A stretch of DNA of 25,058 nucleotides from Anaeromassilibacillus stercoravium. GTDB taxonomy: Bacteria; Bacillota; Clostridia; Oscillospirales; Acutalibacteraceae. Under the pieces are notes generated by a model. That model did not search any database and was not told where the DNA came from. It was given only the letters and a program-made list of their open reading frames with translations. This document shows positions 1 through 7,400 of this stretch, piece by piece. How positions within the stretch are numbered: position 1 is the first letter of the stretch; every line of letters begins with the position of its first letter. Made by a program: the position numbers and the translations under genes. The stretch is taken from NCBI GenBank assembly GCA_019118845.1, contig DWYE01000099.1, positions 1-25,058 of the forward strand. Direction: 5' to 3'.

Positions 1-1
1 G

Positions 2-310
2 GGCGTTGTATCCGCAGCCCAGGGCGTGACCAACCAGCAGGCGTATGTGGTTTCCGACACGACGGTGAACTTCACCTTGAAGAGAGGCAGCGCATACTGC
101 TTCAAGATGACGGTTGTCAACGGCAACGCCATGACGCCGGGCTTCACGGCCGGCAACGGCGATGTGCTGAAGACGCAGTTCGTGGCGAAGATCGGCAACG
201 ACTACTACTACAGAGTCTATGCCATCGGCACGCCAGGCCAGAGCACGGGCGTTTATACCACCCTGCCGGGCAATGTCCCAGTTAAACATTGTGCAGTGAC
301 GATTGGCTAA
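2..310 (+). CDS. C-terminal end of a secreted/surface protein (partial)
   Basis: The frame is open from the first bases of the window, so this is the 3' end of a gene that begins outside; the GTG at 26 is probably internal. The visible 102 residues form one compact beta-rich domain with hallmarks SDTTVNFTLKRGSAYCFKM, a GNGDVLKTQF stretch and a GTPGQSTGVYTTLPG segment, ending at a TAA. The last 310 nt align without gaps to the last 310 nt of the GH97 gene (9736-10045), with about 31 differences by eye, or roughly 90% identity. There is no LPXTG motif and no C-terminal helix. Because the domain ends two otherwise independent genes, it probably serves export, wall attachment or ligand binding, not catalysis. 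The function of the missing N-terminal part is unknown. Confidence 0.85.
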   Translation, partial: GVVSAAQGVTNQQAYVVSDTTVNFTLKRGSAYCFKMTVVNGNAMTPGFTAGNGDVLKTQFVAKIGNDYYYRVYAIGTPGQSTGVYTTLPGNVPVKHCAVTIG

Positions 311-311
311 A

Positions 312-379
312 TGCTTTCTTAGGGAACGCCGTAGGCGCGTCCTGACCGGAGGTCCGCGAGAGGCATTGCGTGCCTATTG
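312..379 (+). repeat. Two-hairpin intergenic repeat, copy 1
   Basis: The first 28 bases (312-339) are identical to 10255-10282 and contain the small inverted repeat CGCC-GTA-GGCG. After about 22 variable bases comes a second hairpin, GGCA-TTGCG-TGCC (362-379), which matches 10316-10333 at 14 of 18 positions. Both copies lie downstream of a gene ending in the shared C-terminal domain. Confidence 0.7.
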
Positions 380-446
380 ATCAAACAAGCTTCGTTATTT
401 GGGGAGTAAACAGGGTTTTGAACCCTGCGGCGAATTCGCCGATACA

Positions 447-495
447 GAACAGCCGGACCCATGCAAGTGGGCGTGGGTCCGGCTGTTCTTTTTTT
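447..495 (+). terminator. Strong intrinsic terminator
   Basis: A perfect 15-bp stem (447-461 with 474-488, starting GAACAGCCGG) closes a 12-nt loop and runs into at least seven T residues. It would end transcription from the gene that stops at 310 and insulates the ABC-F promoter just downstream. Confidence 0.93.
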
Positions 496-566
496 GATGA
501 AAGGCCATCCAGGACGGGCGCGCCCTGCGAGGCCCCCCGCGCACTGGCCCTTTTTCCTGAAATCCC

Positions 567-595
567 TTGACACGCTGCCGGACATGTGCTATAGT
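567..595 (+). promoter_or_regulatory. Sigma-A-type promoter of the ABC-F gene
   Basis: TTGACA at 567-572, a 17-bp spacer, then TATAGT at 590-595: one mismatch from full consensus in the -10 box. Transcription would start near 601-603 and leave a leader of about 300 nt before the coding region. A promoter this strong fits control by attenuation after initiation. Confidence 0.85.
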
Positions 596-627
596 GACAG
601 CGATTTCATACGATGGGAGTTGAAAAC

Positions 628-648
628 GTGCGCACTTTTTCTTGCTGA
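628..648 (+). CDS. Candidate regulatory leader peptide (MRTFSC)
   Basis: A GTG start at 628 lies 8 nt after a GGGAG ribosome binding site (615-619) and gives a six-codon frame (M-R-T-F-S-C) ending in TGA at 646-648. ABC-F resistance genes are often preceded by very short peptides on which drug-stalled ribosomes change the fold of the leader. An in-frame ATG at 613 would give 11 codons but has no ribosome site. A TTG at 620 opens a 46-codon frame but directly abuts the GGGAG. The peptide is an inference from position and spacing. Confidence 0.45.
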   Translation: MRTFSC

Positions 649-737
649 GTGTTTGAAAGAAACCGGCATTTCCAAGGGGAACGGGACGTTCCTCTGGTTT
701 GGGATGCCCTGCAAGAAAGCGACACGTTCTGCAATCC

Positions 738-840
738 CCTTTGACCGTCCGGCGCCTTAGCGCCTGCGCATCTTGGCGCACGCAAAAGGCCGGACCTCGT
801 AAAACAGAGCGGCAAGACCGCCTCTGTTGAGCCGCGTAAA
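738..840 (+). promoter_or_regulatory. Folded attenuator leader of the ABC-F gene
   Basis: This leader segment is dense in self-complementary blocks: GTCCGG near 747 against CCGGAC near 790, GGCGC-CTTA-GCGCC (751-764), TGCGC with GCGCA (765-781), and ACAGAGCGG against CCGCCTCTGT (804-828). A GCGGC block at 809-813 can also pair with the GCCGC that forms the left arm of the terminator at 846-850. That gives a plausible switch between a terminating and an anti-terminating fold. Pairings were read by eye; no folding energy was computed. Confidence 0.55.
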
Positions 841-843
841 AAA

Positions 844-883
844 GGGCCGCAGGAAAGGTGACTTTCTTGCGGCTTATTTTTAT
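844..883 (+). terminator. Leader terminator (attenuator) before the ABC-F gene
   Basis: GCCGCAGGAAA (846-856) pairs with TTTCTTGCGGC (863-873) through 11 pairs, one of them G-U, around loop GGTGAC, followed by TTATTTTTAT. It ends only about 5 nt before the GGAGG that serves the ABC-F start. It can therefore only reduce expression of that gene and is best read as a conditional terminator. Confidence 0.85.
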
Positions 884-900
884 GCGTGGAGGCGATTGCA

Positions 901-2379
901 TTGGCTTTGATACAAGTGAAGGATCTCACGTTTGGATACGACGGCAACCCGGATAATGTGTTTGAACATGTCACCTTCCAGATGGACACCAACTGGAAGC
1001 TTGGGTTTATCGGGCGGAACGGGCGCGGCAAGACCACCTTTTTGCGCCTGCTTTTGGGGGAGTACCCGTACCGGGGGACGATCTCCTGCCCGGTCCCCGT
1101 GGCGTATTTCCCGTTCCCGGTCCCGCATCCGGAGCAGGACACCCAGGCTGTGGTGGAAGCGCTCGCGCCGGACTATGAATTGTGGCGGCTACAGCGGGAA
1201 TTGTCCCTGCTGCGGGTGGATGCGGAGGTGCTGGACCGCCCGTTTTGTACCTTGAGCAACGGCGAGCAGACCAAGGTGCTGCTGGCGGCCCTGTTCCTCG
1301 ACGAGGGCCGGTTTCTGCTCATCGACGAGCCGACCAACCATCTGGACGAGGAGGCGCGCGACGCCGTGTGCCGGTATTTGAACGGGAAAAAGGGGTTTAT
1401 CCTGGTCTCCCACGACCGCACCCTGCTCGACGGCTGCGTGGACCATATCCTCGCGCTCAACCGGGCGGACATCGAGGTACAGGCGGGGAATTTCCGCTCC
1501 TGGCAGGAGAACCGCAACCGGCAGGACCAGTTTGAGCGGGCGGAGCAGGCCAAGCTGAAAAAAGAGACCGCCCGGCTGGCACAGGCTGCGCGCCGCACCG
1601 CGGATTGGAGCGACCGGACTGAAAAGGGCAAATTCGACACCCGCAATTCGGGCATCCGCCCGGACCGCGGCTATGTGGGCCATAAGGCGGCCAAGATGAT
1701 GAAGCGCTCGAAAACCATCGAGGCGCGGCGGGAAGCGGCGCTGGAGGAGAAGGCAAAACTCCTGAAAAACCTGGAGGAGGCGGAGGCGCTCCGCCTGCAC
1801 CCCATGGACTACCCCAAGCGCGTGTTGGCCGAGGCGGAAAACCTCTCGGCCTTCTATGGGGATAAGACGGTCTTTTCAGAGGTGCGCTTTTCCATTGAGC
1901 AGGGGGACCGCGTGGCGGTCTGTGGAAAAAACGGATGCGGCAAATCCACCCTGTTGAAACTGGTGCTGGGGGAGCCGGTGGCGCACGGGGGAACCCTGCG
2001 CATTGGCGGGAGTTTGGTGGTTTCCTATGTGCCGCAGGGGACGGCCGGGCTGCACGGGTCCCTGCGCGCGCTGGCACAGCGCGAGGGCTTGGACGAACCC
2101 CTGTTCAAGGCCATCCTGCGCAAACTGGATTTTTCGCGGGAACAGTTCGACAAAGATCTGGAGACGTACAGCGAGGGGCAAAAGAAAAAGGTGCTGCTGG
2201 CGAAAAGCCTTTGCCAGCCTGCGCACCTCTATGTCTGGGATGAGCCGCTCAACTTCATCGACGTGCTTTCGCGGGTGCAGATCGAGGACCTGCTCCTTGC
2301 CAGCCGTCCCACCCTGCTGTTTGTGGAACACGACCGCGCGTTCCGGGAGCGGATCGCCACGAAAGAGATCCTCCTATAA
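901..2379 (+). CDS. ABC-F ribosome-protection protein, Lsa-like
   Basis: This is a soluble protein with two fused ATPase domains and no membrane segment. Proteins of this type bind the ribosomal E site and dislodge peptidyl-transferase antibiotics. Domain 1 has Walker A GRNGRGKTT (about residues 38-46), signature LSNGEQ (about 117-122) and Walker B LLIDEPTNHLD (about 139-149). A charged helical linker (about 200-300) holds the antibiotic-resistance-domain loop. Domain 2 has CGKNGCGKST (about 341-350), signature YSEGQ (about 423) and the variant VWDEPLNFID. The N-terminal MDTNWKLGxIGRNGRGKTT block closely resembles Lsa(A) as I recall it, and the length (492 aa) fits. The TTG at 901 is chosen because GGAGG (888-892) lies 8 nt upstream; the GTG at 886 overlaps that site. 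Likely resistance is to lincosamides, streptogramin A and pleuromutilins, but the exact spectrum cannot be read from sequence. Confidence 0.93.
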   Translation: MALIQVKDLTFGYDGNPDNVFEHVTFQMDTNWKLGFIGRNGRGKTTFLRLLLGEYPYRGTISCPVPVAYFPFPVPHPEQDTQAVVEALAPDYELWRLQRELSLLRVDAEVLDRPFCTLSNGEQTKVLLAALFLDEGRFLLIDEPTNHLDEEARDAVCRYLNGKKGFILVSHDRTLLDGCVDHILALNRADIEVQAGNFRSWQENRNRQDQFERAEQAKLKKETARLAQAARRTADWSDRTEKGKFDTRNSGIRPDRGYVGHKAAKMMKRSKTIEARREAALEEKAKLLKNLEEAEALRLHPMDYPKRVLAEAENLSAFYGDKTVFSEVRFSIEQGDRVAVCGKNGCGKSTLLKLVLGEPVAHGGTLRIGGSLVVSYVPQGTAGLHGSLRALAQREGLDEPLFKAILRKLDFSREQFDKDLETYSEGQKKKVLLAKSLCQPAHLYVWDEPLNFIDVLSRVQIEDLLLASRPTLLFVEHDRAFRERIATKEILL

Positions 2380-2405
2380 AAGCGCAGCCCTGCGCGGGGC
2401 TTTTC
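2378..2405 (+). terminator. Weak terminator after the ABC-F gene
   Basis: AAAAGC near the stop codon can pair with GCTTTT (2399-2404) over a GC-rich interior, or AGCCC with GGGCT, followed by only four T. It is a plausible but modest terminator. Confidence 0.45.
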
Positions 2406-2426
2406 CCGGAAAATAACGCAGCAAAA

Positions 2427-2477
2427 ACCCCCTCTCTTTCCCGCGGTGTAGGATCTCTACAGGGGAGAGAGGGGGGT
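2427..2477. other. Long imperfect hairpin between convergent genes
   Basis: ACCCCCTCTCT (2427-2437) pairs with the AGAGAG(G)GGGGT block at 2466-2477 with one bulged G. Inside it CCC/GGG and TGTA/TACA (2447-2462) extend the stem. There is no clear T tract on either strand, so it may act as an RNA 3' stabiliser or backup terminator between the ABC-F and ROK genes. Confidence 0.4.
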
Positions 2478-2521
2478 CCTTTCGAAAAGAAAAGCATTTG
2501 CATGGAGCATGCAGAACGCTG

Positions 2522-2558
2522 AAAAGGGCGGCGGAAAAACATCTCTGCTGCCCTTTTT
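2522..2558 (-). terminator. Terminator of the ROK gene (works on both strands)
   Basis: AAAAGGGCGGC (2522-2532) pairs with GCTGCCCTTTT (2547-2557) with one G-U pair. Read on the minus strand the hairpin ends in TTTT, 22 nt after the ROK stop codon; on the plus strand it ends in TTTTT. It can terminate both convergent transcripts. Confidence 0.75.
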
Positions 2559-2579
2559 GTATGATTCGATGCGGCCGGC

Positions 2580-3848
2580 TTACAGAGCCGCCAATTCCAA
2601 CGGCGCGGAGGATATCTCCTGCGAAACCGCCGCCTCCTGGATCAGCTTGCCGGGGTCGGCCAGGACCGATTGCGCGGCGAAGGCAGCGGCGCCCAACAGG
2701 ACCGGGCTGCCCGGCAGGCGGTTGACCTCAATGGCCACCTCGCCCGGGGACAAAGTATGGACGCTCTCTTTTACGCGCTCGCGCACGGTTGCGAGCATCC
2801 GGTCCGGTGCGATCTCTGCGAGCTCGTCGCCGATTACGATGATGCCGGGGTTGAGCTGGTTGATCAGGTTCGTGATACCGATGGAGAGGAATTCGCACAC
2901 GCGGTCGTATTCCTCGCAGGCGACCGGGTCGCCCTGTGCCACCGCATGCGCCAGGGCCTCGGTGGAGAGCGCGTCCGCCTGTAGCTTGGAGGTTTCCCCG
3001 GCGGCGAGGCGTTCCCGGATGCGGCTGCGCAGTGCCAGCGTGGAGCAATATTTTTCCAGGCAGCCGCGGTTGCCGCATTCGCACGGCAGTCCGTTGTAAT
3101 CGATGGAATTATGGCCAAATTCTCCGGCCAGCCCGCGCTGCCCGGTCACAAGGCGCCCCTCCGAGATGATGCCGCAGCCCACGCCCTGCCCGGCGAGCAC
3201 ATACAGCATATTCTGCGTGGCGGACTCCTGCCCGTGGTACCAGAGCTGGGCGAAGGCGCTGGCGTTCGCGTCGTTGACCACCAGGAAGGGGAGGTCGAGG
3301 CCCTTGGTCAGGGTCGCCCGGATCGGGTAGTTTTGCCAGCCGGAGAGCTCCGTGACAAAGAACAGGCAATCCCGGTCCTCGTGATATGGGCCGGGCATGG
3401 CCATGCACGCCGCGGCGATCTTCGTTTCCGACTGGGCCAGCGTGTCTTCCACCGCCCGGCGGATGCGCGGCAAGGTCGTCTGCACGGGTTCCCCGGGCGC
3501 AATCGGGAATTCCTGCACGTGGAACGGTTTCCCCGATAGCCCCGCCAGGCATAGATAAAACGCGCTGCGCGTCATACGGATGCCGATGACATGGCAGTGC
3601 TCTTCGTTCAGTGTGATGCCAATGGAGCGGCGGCCTTTGCTGCCGCTCATCAACCCGGTTTCCATCACAAGCCCGCTCGTTATGCATTCGGCGATGATAT
3701 TGGTGATGGTGGCCTGTTTCAGGCCCGAGAGGTGGGCCAATGTCGCGCGGGAGCAAACCCCCTGTTGCCGGAGGAGGTCGATGATTAATGCGCGGTTGAT
3801 GGCCTGGCTCTTCTCCTGGTTGATACTTTTTTGATTTGAAGCGTTCAT
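2580..3848 (-). CDS. ROK-family transcriptional repressor (copy 1)
   Basis: A 422-residue sugar-responsive regulator of the NagC/Mlc/XylR type. An N-terminal winged helix (about residues 12-70, with NRALIIDLLRQQGVCSRATL) is followed by a ROK sugar-binding domain. That domain holds the NDANASAF segment (about 190), GEFGH (about 238) and the zinc motif CECGNRGC (C256, C258, C263, plus C268). The phosphate-binding DxGGT of ROK kinases is replaced by IGIRMTRSAF, so kinase activity is unlikely. The ATG at 3848 is preferred over the upstream ATG at 3932 because GGAG lies about 9 nt before it and the paralogue starts at the same place. The gene is divergent from the GH97 gene, which suggests it controls that gene and itself. 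It is closely similar to the ROK gene at 10900. Confidence 0.93.
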   Translation of the reverse strand: MNASNQKSINQEKSQAINRALIIDLLRQQGVCSRATLAHLSGLKQATITNIIAECITSGLVMETGLMSGSKGRRSIGITLNEEHCHVIGIRMTRSAFYLCLAGLSGKPFHVQEFPIAPGEPVQTTLPRIRRAVEDTLAQSETKIAAACMAMPGPYHEDRDCLFFVTELSGWQNYPIRATLTKGLDLPFLVVNDANASAFAQLWYHGQESATQNMLYVLAGQGVGCGIISEGRLVTGQRGLAGEFGHNSIDYNGLPCECGNRGCLEKYCSTLALRSRIRERLAAGETSKLQADALSTEALAHAVAQGDPVACEEYDRVCEFLSIGITNLINQLNPGIIVIGDELAEIAPDRMLATVRERVKESVHTLSPGEVAIEVNRLPGSPVLLGAAAFAAQSVLADPGKLIQEAAVSQEISSAPLELAAL

Positions 3849-4396
3849 ATTGCAGTCTCCAGTGTTGATTGTAGTGGGTTGCCCGATCCGCCGGTTTTGT
3901 CGCGGATAGGGCTTTTCCTTTACACTATACACGATTTTTTACAAAGCATAATGTTATATAGGAAATATTTTCACTTTCAAAAAATATATTTACTGATTAA
4001 ACTACAAGTAAATTTAGAAAAGAACAATAGAAATAATACACGATATAAAAAATCCTAATACAAAACGTGCATATATTGTTTGCGAAGCAAGGGATTCTTT
4101 CAAACAATGGATGGAAACGTTCCAATCCTGTTTTAGAAAATTTGTCCATATCATGCGCGAAGCAGGTGAGAAAGGAACGCTTTGCCGCGTGTTCCGGGTG
4201 GAAAGAAATGCCTCTATCATTGATATGATACATTCCAAGTTAAAATTTATAAAAATCAATTAAAAATTCTTTACAAAGCAATTGCTAAATTAGAGGATAT
4301 GCTATTATAGAATGAGCGATTTTTTGCTGGAAAGGAGGGCTATTGTTTTGTTGCTATTTTTTCAGATACGAAAGGAGGGGCACAGACCGGACAACG
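3849..4396. promoter_or_regulatory. AT-rich divergent control region between ROK and GH97 genes
   Basis: This gap of about 590 bp to the GH97 start has no convincing gene. On the minus strand TATAGT (3929-3924) is a possible -10 box for the ROK gene, with no good -35. The 9-mer ATACACGAT occurs at 3927-3935 and 4036-4044; its TACACG core also forms the arms of the palindrome at 4397-4417. TTTACAAAGCA occurs at 3938-3948 and 4270-4280. An inverted repeat TATCAT-TGAT-ATGATA lies at 4215-4230, and TTGTTTG/CAAACAA at about 4078-4107. Minus-strand frames of 78-81 codons here have no ribosome site and look accidental. Confidence 0.5.
4281..4308 (+). promoter_or_regulatory. Possible GH97 gene promoter
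   Basis: A -35-like ATTGCT/TTGCTA at 4281-4287 and a -10-like TATTAT at 4303-4308 are separated by 15-16 bp. It is the best match upstream of the gene, but not a strong consensus. It would give a leader of about 125 nt that includes the palindrome at 4397. Confidence 0.4.
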
Positions 4397-4417
4397 ATGT
4401 ACACGCCGCGTGTACAT
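4397..4417. promoter_or_regulatory. Perfect 21-bp palindrome, candidate operator
   Basis: Arms ATGTACACGC and GCGTGTACAT are exact reverse complements around a single central C. The site ends 9 nt before the AGGAGG ribosome site (4427-4432) of the GH97 gene. It fits the size and symmetry of a dimeric repressor operator. The adjacent ROK regulator is the obvious candidate, though a LacI-type protein from elsewhere is possible. Confidence 0.7.
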
Positions 4418-4438
4418 AGATCAAATAGGAGGAGAAGT

Positions 4439-7400
4439 ATGAAAAAAAGACTGTTAGCATTGTTGTTGGCACTGTCGCTGGCGGCGCCGGGCTTTGGAAC
4501 CACCCCGGCTGCGTTTGCTGCGCAGCGCGGCGCGGGACTCCCGCCGGACGCCAAAAGCACAATCGCGCCGGACAAAGACCTCCAGATCAATTTCTGGATG
4601 GACGAAGGCGTCCCCTATTATAATGTTGTGCTTAATGGGACCGCCCTGCTGGAGGATGGGACCCTGGGCCTGAATACCACGGCTGGTTCTTTCCAGAACA
4701 ACCTGACCCTGGTTTCGGAGGAGACCGACAGTGGGGACGAGACCTGGACGCCCCTCGTAGGGGATAAGTCGGTGATCGAGGACCGCTTCAACGAGACGGC
4801 GGTCACCCTTTCCAACGCAGAGGGCCAGACGATCACCATTGAGATGCGCGCCTACAATACGGGCGTGGCATTCCGCTATGTCCTTCCCGAGATGGAAACA
4901 GACTACCAGATCACGGACGAATACACGCAGTTCGCCTTCCCGGAGGGCGCGGTCGCCCAGATCCACGAGGGGGCCAACCAGACCGTCCCGCAGACCATCC
5001 CGGTGGAGTCGTTTGAAGGCAGGCACTATTGCCGCCCGATGACCGTGGAGTATGCGGCAGGGGAAGTGGTCTCCATCTGCGAGGCCAATTTGGACGATTA
5101 CGCCGTCATGTACATGACGAAATGTGCGGACCGCACGCTCCAGGCGAAATACGACGGGAGCGTGGTCAACGTCTCCGCCAATACGGAGAAGTGCAGCCCG
5201 TGGCGCACCTTTGTGGTGGCCGAAGAGCTGGCCCGCCTGCCGGAAAACGAGGACATCATCCTGAACCTCAACGAGCCGGCGGACGAGGATATGTACAAAT
5301 TCTCCGAGTGGGTCAAGCCGGGCCGCAACCTGATGCTCGGCGCTGGCAGCGAGACCACGGAGACCCTGAAAGACTGGATCGACACCGCGAAAGCGGAGAA
5401 CTTTGAGTATGTCCTTCTGGACTACGGCTGGTATGGGCCGGAGCTGGACGACCGGTGCGACCCGCGCCTGGACCCATCCAAACTGGAGCCGGAGCCGGGC
5501 GATTCCGAGGAGCTGCTCGAAGTCAAACGCATCATGAAGGAATTTATCCCCGAGGACGGCGTGTTTGACGCCGGAGAGGGCTTCCCGCCGTATGGCCTGA
5601 TTACGGGCGAACCCGTTCCCGGCTGGCCGGAAGGCGGCCTGTTCAAGCCCCATCTGGACATCCCCGCCATCTGTGAATACGCCAATTCCCAGGGCGTCGG
5701 CATGATCCTGTACGTCAACAACCGCCATATGTTTGACAAATACGGGCGGTATACGGTGGATGAGCTATTTGCACGCTTCGAAGAATGGGGCGCCGCAGGC
5801 GTAAAGCCCGGCTTTATGCAGGAGGGCGACCAGGAGTATGAAAAGCGCAACCAAGAGATGGTCGAGGCAGCCGCCCGCCATCATCTGGTGCTGACCATCC
5901 ACGACGAATACGTCCCCACGGGATTGGAGCGCACCTACCCGAACCTTTTGACCACGGAAGGCATTTTGGGCGACGAGGGCATCCAGGGCGACCAGATCGC
6001 GCAGGACATCTCCACCCTGTTCACCCGCGCCATCCAGGGGCCGGCCGACCACACCTTCTGCTATCCGGGCAAGGCCACCAAGGGGTACGCGCTGGCGTCC
6101 TCCCTGTTGTTCCGCACCGGCATGCACTCCCTGTATTGGTACGGCAACCCGACCAACATCCCGCAGATCCCGGAGCAGGAGCGGCAGTTCTGGAAGGACC
6201 TGCCCAGCAATTGGGACGAGCTGCGCGTGCTGGAAGCTTCTATGTCCGAATATGCGACCTATGCGCGGAAAGCGCGCGGCGAGGACGTATGGTTTGCGGG
6301 AAGCATCTCCGCGATCGACCGCGAGCTGCAGATGCCGCTCGATTTCCTGACCCCTGGCCAGCAGTATGTGGCGGAGGTCTATGAGGATGAGATCGGCCTG
6401 AGCGGGACTTCTTCCGATAAAAACAGCAGCCCGCTGATCTGCATCAGCTACCTCGTGGATTCTACGGACACGATGTATTATCCCATGGCGTATGGAACGG
6501 GCTATGCAGTCCGCTTCCGTCCGGCGACGGCGGAAGATGCGGGCCTGCCGGTCTACAATATGAATGCAGAGCGCTTGCAGAACCATCTGGCCGGATTGGA
6601 TTCTTTAAAGGAATCGGATTATACCGTTGCAACGTGGCAGCGGCTGGAAGAGGCCATTGCCGCGGCAAATGCGCTGCTGGAATCCGGCAATGCGATCACG
6701 GATGAGCAGGCGCAGGAAGCGATAGCTGCATTGGATGCGGCCAAAGAGGGCCTGCGCTCGGTGAACGTGCTGTTGGAGCAGGTCAACAAGGCCAAGTGCC
6801 TGCCCGAAGCGCACTATACGCCGGAGAGCTGGGCGCCGCTTGCAGAGGCGATGGAAGAGGCCAATGCGCTGCTCGCCAGCGTAGAGGACGTTTCCCAGAG
6901 CCAGCTGGACGAAGCGGCTGTCAAACTGGAGAACGCTCTGAACGGTTTGGTCAAGAAGGCCCTGGAGCTGGATACCACCGTGTACCTCAGCGATCTGGAC
7001 TTTGAACCGGAATCCTATAGTGCTTATACGGCCATCCAGAAAGACCGTTCGCATGAGAATCCCAAATTGGAGCTGATCGTCAACGGCGAACGGACCACCT
7101 TTGAAAAGGGCCTTGGCGCCCATGCCACGTCTGAGATTTATTACAACATCGAAGGCAAAGGCTATGAGATCTTCGAAGCCTATGTGGGCGTCGATGCACT
7201 CAAAGACAATATGGGCGATATCATCTTCCGCGTATATTCTGACGACGTGCTGATCTATGAGAGCCAGCCGTCCGGCAACGGCGCGACGGAAGCGCAGAAG
7301 ATCTCTATCCCGGTTGCAAACACAAAGATTCTCCGCCTGGAAGCGGATACCAACGGGCCGGATACGGGCGACCATGCGGACTGGGCGGACGCCAAGTTCC

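Noticed and set aside
620..760. 46-codon TTG-started frame in the ABC-F leader as the leader peptide
   Set aside because: The GGGAG directly touches the TTG, leaving no spacing. The GTG at 628 is better placed. It is not fully excluded.
3997..4259. Minus-strand frames of 78-81 codons in the divergent control region
   Set aside because: They lie in AT-rich sequence, lack a ribosome site and have no recognisable composition. The region is better explained as regulatory.
4454..5728. 424-codon minus-strand frame opposite the GH97 N-terminus
   Set aside because: It is a shadow of the GH97 domain with no ribosome site or known family.
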